Under the pieces are notes generated by a model. It did not search any database and was not told the DNA's origin. It saw only the letters and a list, made by a program, of their open reading frames with translations. A stretch of 64,000 bases of DNA from G963665495 sp963665495 (lineage in GTDB: Bacteria > Desulfobacterota > Desulfovibrionia > Desulfovibrionales > Desulfovibrionaceae): assembly GCA_963665495.1 (NCBI GenBank), contig OY762289.1, positions 5,642,001 to 5,706,000 of the forward strand, given 5' to 3'. The position numbers and the translations under genes were made by a program. How positions within the stretch are numbered: position 1 is the first letter of the stretch; each line of letters begins with the position of its first letter. Of this stretch, positions 26,359 through 34,978 are shown in pieces.

Positions 26359-26595
26359 TTGGTGTTGAAAAATGTGGTTATTATGATAGGCAGTGACAAT
26401 CTTGGGAGCCTGGTATTTTCTGCGAATCCTGCTGCAAATGTATGGCGTTGGTCATTGGAAAGCAGCGGCTTCCTGACTGCTTGTCCGGTTGCTTGAATGG
26501 CGGCTGTCAGCCCGAAAGACAACGGAGTCTTGCATACCAAAGCTGTTCAGGTTACAGGCATTGACTTATGAATTCTTAAGAGAAGGGCCAAATAG

Positions 26596-27087
26596 ATGCG
26601 CGAGCTAACTGCTGTTGAAAAGGAAATACTCAAGCGGGTGCAGGGCAGCATTCCGGATTGCGTCACGCCGTTTGCGGCCATTGCCGCGGATGTGAGCAAG
26701 GCGCTCGATACGCCTGTGGACGAAGCCCAGGTGCTCGAACTGCTACACGAACTCAAGGAACTGGGCGCGATACGCAGATTCGGCGCCACGCTGCGGCATC
26801 AGAAGGCGGGCTACGGCGCCAATGCCATGGTGGCCTGGCAGCCTGGCGAGGGGGCCGACCTTTCCGAACTCGGCCGGAAAATGGCGGCCGATCCCCATGT
26901 TTCGCACTGCTACCATCGACGGACCTACCCGGAGTGGCCCTATAGCCTGTATACCATGATTCACGGCCGCAGTTCAGAGGAATGCCAGGAAGCCATAAGC
27001 GCCTTGAGCAGGGAACTCGGACTGGAGACCTATTCGGTACTGTACAGTATCAAAGAATTGAAAAAAACTTCCATGACCTATTTCTAA
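26596..27087 (+). CDS. Siroheme decarboxylase subunit (AhbA/AhbB, AsnC/Lrp-like)
   Basis: A 163-residue protein with an N-terminal Lrp-type helix-turn-helix and a C-terminal AsnC-like domain carrying HYHRRTYPEWPYSLYTMIHG. In sulfate reducers this motif marks the AhbA/AhbB pair, which converts siroheme to didecarboxysiroheme in the alternative haem pathway, rather than an ordinary Lrp regulator. It is followed 60 bp later by hemL, a tetrapyrrole gene, which supports the assignment. The partner subunit is not in this window. I cannot decide between AhbA and AhbB from sequence alone. Confidence 0.8.
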   Translation: MRELTAVEKEILKRVQGSIPDCVTPFAAIAADVSKALDTPVDEAQVLELLHELKELGAIRRFGATLRHQKAGYGANAMVAWQPGEGADLSELGRKMAADPHVSHCYHRRTYPEWPYSLYTMIHGRSSEECQEAISALSRELGLETYSVLYSIKELKKTSMTYF

Positions 27088-27147
27088 GGTTGGAAACCAT
27101 CAGGAATTCCCGGCGTACAGGATTTTCCGGTGAGCAAGGAGCGATCA

Positions 27148-28416
27148 ATGACACTTTCAGACGAACTTTTTGATCGGGCGCAGAAAGTTATTCCCGGAGG
27201 GGTGAACAGCCCGGTACGCGCGTGCTTGAGCGTAGGCTGCGGACCGCTGTTCATTAAAAAAGGCAAAGGGGCGCATATTTGGAGTGTGGAGGGCGACGAA
27301 TATATTGATTACGTCATGTCCTGGGGGCCTTTGATTTTGGGCCATGCCCACCCTGATGTGGAAAAGGCCGTTCAGGCCGCTGTCTCCGAGGGCTCCAGCT
27401 TCGGCGCGCCCTGCGAATCCGAAGTGCTGCTGGCCGAGGCCATCGTGGCCGCGGTGCCGTCCGTGGAGATGGTCAGGATGGTCAATTCGGGCACTGAAGC
27501 CACCATGAGCGCGCTGCGCCTGGCACGCGGCTATACGGGACGCCAGAAGGTCATCAAATTCGAGGGCTGCTACCACGGCCATGCGGATCCGTTTCTGGCC
27601 AGCGCCGGTTCCGGAGTGGCCACACTGAGCATTCCCGGCACCCCCGGCGTACCGGAAACCACCGTACAGGATACGCTGCTGGCGCCGTACAATAACCTGG
27701 AAGCCGTAAAAGCCCTGTTTGAAAAGAATGCCGAGGCCGTAGCCGCGGTGATTGTCGAACCGGTGGGCGGCAACATGGGGCTTGTTCCCCCGGCGCCTGG
27801 TTTTCTGGAAGGATTGCGCACACTTTGCGACAGCTACGGAGCGCTGCTGATCTTCGATGAGGTCATCACCGGATTTCGCATGGCCTTTGGCGGAGCGCAA
27901 AAACGTTTCGGCATCACACCCGACCTGACCACCATGGGCAAGATCATCGGCGGCGGACTCCCGGTGGGTGCTTACGGCGGCAAGAAAAACATCATGGAGC
28001 GGATCGCCCCCAGCGGCGACGTGTACCAGGCCGGTACGCTTTCGGGCAATCCCGTGGCCATGGCCGCCGGGCTGGCAACGCTCGAGCTTCTGGCAAAAGC
28101 CGATTATGACGGACTGGAAAAACGCACCCAGGATTTTGTCGCGCAGCTCGCCAAAATTTTTGCGGAAAAAAGCGTGCCCGTGGTCATCAACCAGCAGGCC
28201 TCCATGTTTACGATCTTTTTTACGGAATCACCGGTGACGGATTTTGAAAGCGCCAAGCTGGCCGACGGTAAGCGCTACGCCGCGTACTACAACCAGATGC
28301 GGGAGCAGGGCGTTTATCTTGCACCGTCCGGCTTCGAGGCAGCCATGCTCTCCTTTGCGCACACTGCCGCCGACTTTGAAAAAACGCTGGACGCCGTGTC
28401 TAAGGTGTCCCTGTAG
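27148..28416 (+). CDS. hemL: Glutamate-1-semialdehyde 2,1-aminomutase
   Basis: A 422-residue PLP enzyme. It begins MTLSDELFDRAQKVIPGGVNSPVRA, diagnostic of HemL, and contains VNSGTEATMSALRLARGYTG, the PLP-Asp region (LLIFDEVITGFR) and the PLP-lysine region (TTMGKIIGGGLPVGAYGG). It makes 5-aminolevulinate from glutamate-1-semialdehyde, the entry to tetrapyrrole synthesis. The ATG at 27148 is chosen over a GTG 18 bases upstream, because AAGGAGCG sits just before it. It follows the ahb-type gene. Confidence 0.97.
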   Translation: MTLSDELFDRAQKVIPGGVNSPVRACLSVGCGPLFIKKGKGAHIWSVEGDEYIDYVMSWGPLILGHAHPDVEKAVQAAVSEGSSFGAPCESEVLLAEAIVAAVPSVEMVRMVNSGTEATMSALRLARGYTGRQKVIKFEGCYHGHADPFLASAGSGVATLSIPGTPGVPETTVQDTLLAPYNNLEAVKALFEKNAEAVAAVIVEPVGGNMGLVPPAPGFLEGLRTLCDSYGALLIFDEVITGFRMAFGGAQKRFGITPDLTTMGKIIGGGLPVGAYGGKKNIMERIAPSGDVYQAGTLSGNPVAMAAGLATLELLAKADYDGLEKRTQDFVAQLAKIFAEKSVPVVINQQASMFTIFFTESPVTDFESAKLADGKRYAAYYNQMREQGVYLAPSGFEAAMLSFAHTAADFEKTLDAVSKVSL

Positions 28417-28431
28417 GCTGAAAGGATTTAA

Positions 28432-28461
28432 CGGGCGGCGGGCAAGAATACCCGCCGTCCG
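28432..28461 (+). terminator. Hairpin after hemL
   Basis: CGGGCGGCGGG pairs with CCCGCCGTCCG (one G-U) around CAAGAATA, 15 bp after the hemL stop. A T run (ATTTTTAG) begins only about 12 bases later, so this is a probable but not classical terminator. Confidence 0.65.
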
Positions 28462-28501
28462 CTGCATGTACAATTTTTAGACTCAATAAGTTTGTTTCTA
28501 C

Positions 28502-29659
28502 ATGCGCAGGTTTTCATCGAAACGATTCGTATTTGTTGCGATCTATCTGGTTTGTCTGTTTCTTTTTCTCGAGGGCGTTTCTCGTCTGGCCCTGTTTTGC
28601 CTGCCAAAAACCTGGGCTCCCGTGGTCCCGTCGCAGATCGGCAGGTTCGATTCGGATCTGGGCTGGGCTTTGGAACCGGGCGTATGCGCCACATCCAAGC
28701 GTACGGGAAGAAAAGTTACCTATTGCATCAATTCAAAAGGCTTGCGCGGCGCGGAAGTCGGCTATGAAAAACCATCCAAGGACACCTTTCGCATAGTATT
28801 GTTGGGGGATTCGCGGGTTTTCGGATTCGGCGTGGACATCGAGAACCATTTCTCCAGGTTGTTGGAAGGTTATTACAACAACTTGGAGGTGATCAACCTG
28901 GGGGTGGACGGCTACGGCATAGACCAGTGTCTGCTGCGGCTTCGCAAGGAAGGCTTCAAGTATCACCCGGACATGGTCATGCTGTACGTCCCGCATTACC
29001 AGGACGAGCGGCATATGCACACCAGCCGCTGGGGCATGGGAAAACCCATGTTCGAGCTGCAGGACGGCGTTCTCACGCTGGTCAATTCGCCCGTGGCCAA
29101 CAACGACGGCTGGTGGATCACCCTGCGGAAGATCGACAAACATCTCGCCGTGTACAGCAAGTTTTATCAGATCCTCAGGGATTTCGGCATTCATCTGGCG
29201 GATACGGAAGATCCGATGTCGGTTTCTGCGCTTAATTTGTTGTCCAACGACGTGCATGCGGCATCCGGCCGAAAGAATGATGCCGGCGATCTGGAACGGC
29301 AACGTAAGCTGGAATTTTATGAAAAAGTGAATGAAGTCGCGGAAAAACTTGTTTTTAGTATCCGTGACGAAGCGGCTGCTCATGGGGCGCGGTTCGTGCT
29401 GCTGACGGCAGTGGAACGGCTCTATAATGTAACAAAGGCGGCCGGTATGCATGTACACAATGTAACGGCTCCTCTGACGAACAGTGCGTACAGATTGCCC
29501 GACAAGCTGGCTCATTTCAACGAAGCCGGCAACGGAGCACTGGCCTGGGATATAGCTCTTTATCTGAACTCACAACATCTCATACCGCAGTCTAACCTGC
29601 CCGGTAATGCGGAATTCAACTATTCCGAAAAATCATTTATGGAATACGACGACCGCTAA
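28502..29659 (+). CDS. Membrane-anchored SGNH/GDSL-fold hydrolase-like protein
   Basis: A 385-residue protein with an N-terminal hydrophobic anchor (residues 8-30) and an SGNH-like domain facing the periplasm. Block I is GDSRVFGFG (residues 102-110, nucleophile Ser104), followed by GVDGYG (134-139) and a late HFNEAGNGALA, which supplies the candidate catalytic His. Such proteins are often acyl-esterases or O-acetyltransferase-like enzymes acting on cell-surface glycans. Nothing nearby fixes the substrate. The start lacks a clear Shine-Dalgarno. A strong terminator follows, so it is probably monocistronic. Confidence 0.75.
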   Translation: MRRFSSKRFVFVAIYLVCLFLFLEGVSRLALFCLPKTWAPVVPSQIGRFDSDLGWALEPGVCATSKRTGRKVTYCINSKGLRGAEVGYEKPSKDTFRIVLLGDSRVFGFGVDIENHFSRLLEGYYNNLEVINLGVDGYGIDQCLLRLRKEGFKYHPDMVMLYVPHYQDERHMHTSRWGMGKPMFELQDGVLTLVNSPVANNDGWWITLRKIDKHLAVYSKFYQILRDFGIHLADTEDPMSVSALNLLSNDVHAASGRKNDAGDLERQRKLEFYEKVNEVAEKLVFSIRDEAAAHGARFVLLTAVERLYNVTKAAGMHVHNVTAPLTNSAYRLPDKLAHFNEAGNGALAWDIALYLNSQHLIPQSNLPGNAEFNYSEKSFMEYDDR

Positions 29660-29664
29660 CGTAC

Positions 29665-29725
29665 TGTCGTCCGTACCGGCAGCCTGTTTCTACGCCTGGA
29701 TGGTACGGACGATGCCTGTTTTTTC
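29665..29725 (+). terminator. Rho-independent terminator after the SGNH gene
   Basis: TGTCGTCCGTACC (29665-29677) pairs with GGTACGGACGATG (29702-29714) in a 13-bp stem with two wobble pairs, followed by CCTGTTTTTTC. Confidence 0.88.
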
Positions 29726-29932
29726 TCTTCATCTGGCCGATTTTGCGCCGGAGCTTTTCTTCCTCGCCCAGGACTGGTAAAAGTGGTAGAAATTTAGTAT
29801 ACCTAAGAAACTTGCATTGACTATCAGGCCACAATAGAGTTCAAATACAGAAATTTGAGTGTTGGCTTGGAGAGCGCAACAAGCGCGGCGGTGTTTTCCT
29901 TGTGTCCTGAAAATTGCATTGAAAGGTGAATC

Positions 29933-32900
29933 ATGCCAGCGAAGCCCACTTCCGACAGCGCAGTGAGCGATGACATTTTCGAGCTAACGGATATTGTGGA
30001 GCGAGGCAATCTGGACGTAGCCGATGCCGATCTTGACGCCGAACTCGGATCTGATTTGTCTCCCTCCGATGACGCCAGCTTTGAACAGGAGCTCGAGGAC
30101 CTTTTTTCCGAGGATGGAGCGGACTCCAGCGGAAAAGCGCGTGGAGCTGCCCCTTCCGACGACTCCGACGACGATATAACCGATCTCGGCGATATCGCCG
30201 AACCCGTTGCATCCGCCGCGTCTGCTGACGACGATCTGGATTTCGACGCCATGATCGAACAGGCCGCTGCCAGTGATGACGGCTCTTCCCCCAAAGGACA
30301 GGACCTCCTTCCGGAACTCGAAGAGGAACTGGATTTCTCGGATATCGATCTGGATGAAGCCCTTGACTCCAGTGACAAAGCCCAGAAATCCGCTCCCTCC
30401 AAAGATCCCTTTGAAGATTTTGATCTTGAGAACCTGGATATTTCCGATGCGGATACGGACGTACAGAATGTTGAAGAAGGCCTGGATGTCGAAAGTTTTT
30501 TTGATGACGATTTAGACCTTGGCGATAAGGATACCGGCGCTGCCGGCGGCAAAAAAGCCGCTGTCGACGATGGCTTCGACCTTGTGGACATCGAACCGGC
30601 CGGCGATAAGAAAAGCAAAAAAATCACGGCGCCGGACGCCTTTGATCTCGAAGGGCTGGACAGTGATTTTGCCGACCTGGGTATGGACGATGAGTCGGCA
30701 GGGGACATCGATACGGGCCAGCAGGAAGAAGACACGGCCGCTTTGGCTGAAAGCCTGGACGACTTTGATCTGGATGGCCTGGAAGAGGAACTGGACGGTC
30801 TGGACCTGGACGGCGGTCTGGGAGAGGAAGAGCCGCCTGCAGCTCAGGGCGATGCGGATGATGGAGCGGATGACCTCTTTGACGGACTGGATCTCGATGA
30901 CGAACCCAAGGCCAAGGCTGCTGCACCCAAAGCCGCATCGAAACCCAAAGACCAGGAATCTCTTGATTTTGACGACCTTGACGATGTTTTGGGGGATTTT
31001 GAAGACTCCCTGGAGGGTTCGCCGGATGGTTCTCTGGAAGACGCCGGAAGCAAAGTAAAAGATTCGATCTCAACGGAAGATTTTGATCTCGACGGCCTGG
31101 ACGACGATCTGGCGGACGCGCTCGACGACCTCGGGCTTTCCGATGCGGAGGATGAACCCGCCAAGCAGAAAGCGGCGCCCGCCAAAAAACAGCCCGCGGC
31201 TGAAGCCGACGACTTAGAGGATTTAGGCGGCCTGGATGATATCGACGGTCTGGACGGTCTTGATGCTCTGTCGGATGCGCAGACCGATGCCGTCGGCGAT
31301 CTGGAAGACGCTGATCTTGACGGACTTGACGACGATCTTGCCGACGCGCTCGACGATCTCGGGCTGTCCGAATCCGAGGAAAAACCCGCGAAGCAGAAAG
31401 CGGCGCCCGCCAAGAAACAACCCTTGGCTGAAGCGGACACGGACGCCCTTGAGGATCTCGACGACCTGGATGATTTAGGCGGCCTGGACGATCTCGACGG
31501 TCTGGACGGTCTTGATGCTCTTGCAGATGCGCAGTCCGATGCCGCCGGGGATCTGGATGACGCTGATCTTGACGGACTTGACGACGATCTTGCCGATGCG
31601 CTCGACGATCTCGGGCTGTCCGAATCCGAGGAAAAACCCGCGAAGCAGAAAGCGGCGCCCGCCAAGAAACAATCCGTGGCTGAAGCGGACACGGAAGCCC
31701 TTGAGGATCTCGACGACCTGGATGATTTAGGCGGCCTGGACGATCTCGACGGTCTGGACGGCTTTGGTGCTCTGTCGGATGCGCAGTCCGATGCCGCCGG
31801 GGATCTGGGAGACGCTGATCTCGATGGTTTGGACGACGATCTTGCCGATGCGCTCGACGATCTCGGGCTGTCCGAATCCGAGGAAAAACCCGCGATGCAG
31901 AAAGCGGCGCCCGCCAAGAAACAACCCATGGCTGAAGCGGACACGGAGGCCCTTGAGGATCTCGACGACCTGGATGATTTAGGCGGCCTGGACGATCTCG
32001 ACGGTCTGGACGGTCTTGATGCTCTGTCGGATGCGCAGGCCGATGCCGCCGGGGATCTGGATGACGCTGATCTTGACGGATTGGGCGACGGACTTGACGA
32101 TGATCTTGCCGACGCACTCGACGACCTGGGGCTGTCCGAATCCGAGGAAAAACCCGCGAAGCAGAAAGCGGCGCCCGCCAAGAAACAACCCGTGGCTGAA
32201 GCGGACACGGACGCCCTTGAGGATCTCGACGACCTGGATGATTTAGGCGGCCTGGACGATCTCGACGGTCTGGACGGCCTTGATGCTCTGTCGGATGCGC
32301 AGTCCGATGCCGCCGACGATCTGGGAGACGCTGATCTCGATGGTTTGGATGGCGAACTTGACAGCGGACTTGACGACGATCTTGCCGACGCGCTCGACGA
32401 TCTGGAGCTGTCCGAACCCGAGGCAGAACCCGCGAAGCAGAAAGCGGCGCCCGTCAAAAAACAGCCCGCGGCTGAAGCGGAAACGGACGCCCTGGACGCG
32501 CCGGCAGTTGATACGGATTTCGACCTTGAGGGCGCTCTTGAGGGGCTTGACCTCTCGACAGAAGTGAGCGAACAGGGCGATGCGGCCGGGGGTGAGCCGC
32601 TCGAACTGGATGCACTTCCCGTGGAACATATTTCCGGCGCTGATCAGTACGAATCTGAGTTGGATACGGATGATGACCTGGATGCGGATGAGGACATTAT
32701 GAGCGTAACCTTGCCGGACGAAGACGAATCCGGCTCGGATTTATTTGCTGAAGAAGGCGCTTCCTACGAGGATGAAGACGAATTGGTTGATGAAGATATT
32801 GATATTTCCGGGTTGAACGAGCTGATTGAAGATCTCAACCTGCCGGACGAGGACGCCGGTGATATCGGCGACGAACTCGATGATTCGATTGACGAGGACC

Positions 32901-34045
32901 TCGACGAACAGCCCGGCGAAGAACCTGAAGATGTTTTTGAAACGCCGGAATTAGCTGCTGTCGCGGACGATGAAGAATTCGCGGCTCTGACTGAACCGGC
33001 GCACAGCGCGTCGGAGGAAATTCTCCCGGCGGGAGATGAAGACGATCTTGACATCGACGACATCGACACCTCGGATCTGGATCTTATTCTGCAGGAAGTT
33101 GAAGCGGATGATCTGAGCGGAGGGGTTGAGCCGGTTACTGAAGAAAACGATCCTGATTCATTGCCTTTTGAACTGCACTCGGAAGACGAAGAGTTTCAGG
33201 AGCTTCTGCAGGAAGACAGCCCGGCTGTTGCAGATCTTCCGGAAGTTGCCAGCGTTGCAGCGGCTGCCATTGTTTCGGATGCTTCGGAACTCCTGGCAGA
33301 GGAAGCCGATGAGCTGATGACGGATATGGACGGAGCGGTTCATTCCGATCAGCAGTACGACGCTGCCGAGCAGGAAACCCTTGAAGCGGACAGGTCTTTA
33401 AAAGCGCCTCCAATGGTGGAAGAGGGGCCGCTGCTTGTGGAATCCGATACGGAAGACCTTTCGCTGCACAAGCAGTCTGCCGGAAATGGCTCGGACGACT
33501 TTGATCAGAGAGATATTGACGCTGCCTTTTCCCGTTCGGCCGTGGCCGCCTTGCATGACATTCAGGAAATTTATGGTAAAATTGACGGCCTGGAGTTGCA
33601 ACTGGCCAAAGCGAGCGATACGGAAGCTCTGGCGCAGCGGTTGGAAGACAACATACTGCAGAAAGTGGACGCTTTGCTGGAAGATCGGCTTGCCGCCAGA
33701 ATTGATGCTCTCGAACAGGCTCTGGAAGAAAAATACCAGGCGCGCCTGGAATCTTTCGCAGAAAAGCTGGAACAGCAACTCCGCGAGCGCCTGATGGCCG
33801 AAGTGGAGGAGAAACTGCAGGCGGGCGAGCTTCTGTATGAGAAGATAGCCGAGGGCCTGCGGCCGGAAATAGCGGCTGCCCTGCAGCAATATGGTTCGAG
33901 ATTCGTACAGCATAGCGAACTCTCCAAAAGCATCAACGCCTTACAGGAAGAACTCGACAGGCGCATTGCCAAGGCTGCGCCTGCGGCGGCCGCCACGGTT
34001 ATACGCGAAGAACTGGCGGCGCTTATCAAGGAAGGTTTGCTGTAA
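29933..34045 (+). CDS. Very acidic repeat protein with C-terminal coiled coil
   Basis: A 1370-residue protein without signal peptide or membrane segment. Residues about 1-1160 are dominated by Asp, Glu, Leu, Ala and Gly. Residues about 390-850 hold six near-identical modules, each with DDLADALDDLGLSESEEKPA, a basic KQKAAPAKKQ patch and DLDDLGGLDDLDGLDGLDAL. The last 200 residues are unlike the rest: predicted helical and coiled-coil (LEQALEEKYQARLESFAEKLEQQLRERL). A disordered acidic region joined to a helical end suggests a scaffold or polar-organiser role, for example FimV/PopZ-like, but this is inference and no family is recognised. A strong terminator follows. Confidence 0.85.
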   Translation: MPAKPTSDSAVSDDIFELTDIVERGNLDVADADLDAELGSDLSPSDDASFEQELEDLFSEDGADSSGKARGAAPSDDSDDDITDLGDIAEPVASAASADDDLDFDAMIEQAAASDDGSSPKGQDLLPELEEELDFSDIDLDEALDSSDKAQKSAPSKDPFEDFDLENLDISDADTDVQNVEEGLDVESFFDDDLDLGDKDTGAAGGKKAAVDDGFDLVDIEPAGDKKSKKITAPDAFDLEGLDSDFADLGMDDESAGDIDTGQQEEDTAALAESLDDFDLDGLEEELDGLDLDGGLGEEEPPAAQGDADDGADDLFDGLDLDDEPKAKAAAPKAASKPKDQESLDFDDLDDVLGDFEDSLEGSPDGSLEDAGSKVKDSISTEDFDLDGLDDDLADALDDLGLSDAEDEPAKQKAAPAKKQPAAEADDLEDLGGLDDIDGLDGLDALSDAQTDAVGDLEDADLDGLDDDLADALDDLGLSESEEKPAKQKAAPAKKQPLAEADTDALEDLDDLDDLGGLDDLDGLDGLDALADAQSDAAGDLDDADLDGLDDDLADALDDLGLSESEEKPAKQKAAPAKKQSVAEADTEALEDLDDLDDLGGLDDLDGLDGFGALSDAQSDAAGDLGDADLDGLDDDLADALDDLGLSESEEKPAMQKAAPAKKQPMAEADTEALEDLDDLDDLGGLDDLDGLDGLDALSDAQADAAGDLDDADLDGLGDGLDDDLADALDDLGLSESEEKPAKQKAAPAKKQPVAEADTDALEDLDDLDDLGGLDDLDGLDGLDALSDAQSDAADDLGDADLDGLDGELDSGLDDDLADALDDLELSEPEAEPAKQKAAPVKKQPAAEAETDALDAPAVDTDFDLEGALEGLDLSTEVSEQGDAAGGEPLELDALPVEHISGADQYESELDTDDDLDADEDIMSVTLPDEDESGSDLFAEEGASYEDEDELVDEDIDISGLNELIEDLNLPDEDAGDIGDELDDSIDEDLDEQPGEEPEDVFETPELAAVADDEEFAALTEPAHSASEEILPAGDEDDLDIDDIDTSDLDLILQEVEADDLSGGVEPVTEENDPDSLPFELHSEDEEFQELLQEDSPAVADLPEVASVAAAAIVSDASELLAEEADELMTDMDGAVHSDQQYDAAEQETLEADRSLKAPPMVEEGPLLVESDTEDLSLHKQSAGNGSDDFDQRDIDAAFSRSAVAALHDIQEIYGKIDGLELQLAKASDTEALAQRLEDNILQKVDALLEDRLAARIDALEQALEEKYQARLESFAEKLEQQLRERLMAEVEEKLQAGELLYEKIAEGLRPEIAAALQQYGSRFVQHSELSKSINALQEELDRRIAKAAPAAAATVIREELAALIKEGLL
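31103..32470 (+). repeat. In-frame tandem repeats inside the acidic protein gene
   Basis: The DDLADALDDL-encoding segment recurs at 31103, 31331, 31583, 31835, 32099 and 32375. The spacings of 228, 252, 252, 264 and 276 bp are all multiples of 12 bp, the length of one four-residue LDxL unit. Copies 2 to 5 are nearly identical in DNA, which points to recent amplification. Confidence 0.92.
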
Positions 34046-34087
34046 CGATATTTAAAAAGGGAGGGGCTAACAGGTTTCTTTCTTTTT

Positions 34088-34145
34088 ACCGCCCGGTAGC
34101 GCGCCGAGGTTCGGCTGACGCCATTTCCCACCGGGCGGTTTTTGT
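34088..34145 (+). terminator. Terminator after the acidic repeat protein gene
   Basis: ACCGCCCGGT (34088-34097) pairs perfectly with ACCGGGCGGT (34130-34139), followed by TTTTTG. The loop of about 32 bases is long but contains a smaller GC-rich hairpin. It lies 42 bp after the stop. Confidence 0.85.
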
Positions 34146-34187
34146 AACCTTTTTTTGACACGGACTGAAACCGTTTCAAGTTGCCAT

Positions 34188-34391
34188 ATGGAAAAAGATA
34201 CTAAACTCGCATTGCAGGTGGCCAAAGAAATTGTGGTGAAATTTATCGAGGTGGGCAGGATTTCGCCATCCAATTTCCATACTGTTTTTCCCTCGGTCTA
34301 TTCTGTTGTTTTAAAAACCATATCCAACCAGGCAGGGGAATATGGATCGGACTCAGCTGCCGCGGATGATTTGGATTTGACAGATTCGTGA
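34188..34391 (+). CDS. Small conserved-looking protein of unknown function
   Basis: A 67-residue protein starting MEKDTKLALQVAKEIVVKFI. The first 50 residues look like a compact helical domain and the tail is acidic (SDSAAADDLDLTDS). The helical part vaguely resembles the N-terminal helices of MucR/Ros regulators, but the zinc-finger part is absent, so I assign no function. It follows the acidic repeat gene by 142 bp, with a terminator between, so it has its own promoter or reads through. A non-ATG start 33 bases upstream is possible. Confidence 0.6.
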   Translation: MEKDTKLALQVAKEIVVKFIEVGRISPSNFHTVFPSVYSVVLKTISNQAGEYGSDSAAADDLDLTDS

Positions 34392-34608
34392 GGCGTAGCC
34401 TGCTTTTATTGTTGGCTTTTTTATATTGTACGGCGAGACGTTGTTTTTCAGTGATTTTTTTATTTACAAAACCATTTCCGCCATATAGGCAGCAGTTTTC
34501 CGATGTTTGGACGTGCCCGCAAAGCAGAAGAATGTTCATGGTCCGTACAGGATGACGGAGCGCCATGACGCTGGAAACCGAGAATGGCTGCTGGGGCGAG
34601 GGCTCTGT

Positions 34609-34812
34609 TCATGAAATTCCACGAATGAGGAAAACCAAGCCCAATCCAAATAAAATAGCCGTTATCCCCATCTTTCTGAGAAAACCTGGAGGCTGCTCGG
34701 ATAATTGTCGTAATACTTTAGGAAGTTTTTCTGCAAAGAGGAAATAGGGCAGCCCTTCAAGGATGAATGCCAAGCCTAACGCAGTGAAAAAGGTTTGCCA
34801 ATCAAAGGTCAT
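34609..34812 (-). CDS. DUF2065 family small membrane protein
   Basis: A 67-residue protein with two hydrophobic segments (residues about 6-21 and 46-65). The DUF2065 pattern is present: GLAFILEGLPYFLFAEKLPK, then LRQLSEQPPGFLRKMGITAILFGLGLV. The start at 34812 is chosen because family proteins begin here; the frame is open for 32 codons further upstream without resemblance. It is transcribed divergently from the nucleotide-sugar dehydrogenase gene. The function of the family is not established. Confidence 0.83.
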   Translation of the reverse strand: MTFDWQTFFTALGLAFILEGLPYFLFAEKLPKVLRQLSEQPPGFLRKMGITAILFGLGLVFLIRGIS

Positions 34813-34978
34813 AATTAGTTCTCTAATGTTGAAAAAAGCTATAGACAGAGCATCAGCCGCGAGCCGGTTCGGAATATCTTCCAGGCGGGCATAACCTAGC
34901 CTGAGCAAAGAGGGCTTGTCTATAGCTGGCCAATTTATAAATTATGCGGGACAGATCCCGCGGTTTGCAGGAGTAAAC

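Larger units (their letters stand above)
25858..26595. other. AT-rich gap with decayed transposase fragments
   Basis: A 738-bp region without an intact gene. The first 200 bp are very AT-rich and contain a Fur-box-like site (26055-26067). At 26123-26194 a 23-codon frame with a ribosome site (AAAGGAA) encodes MKKAKPVLRVTTRAAGVDV followed by RHRD and a stop. This faintly resembles the start of IS110-type transposases. At 26245-26358 a fragment resembles an IS5-type transposase. The region looks like a site of old insertions. Confidence 0.5.

Noticed and set aside
31087..32480. CRISPR array or long minus-strand genes in the repeat region
   Set aside because: The repeats are in-frame protein modules of 228-276 bp without unique short spacers. 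The long open minus-strand frames (for example 30624-32117) are by-products of the biased composition of the acidic gene.
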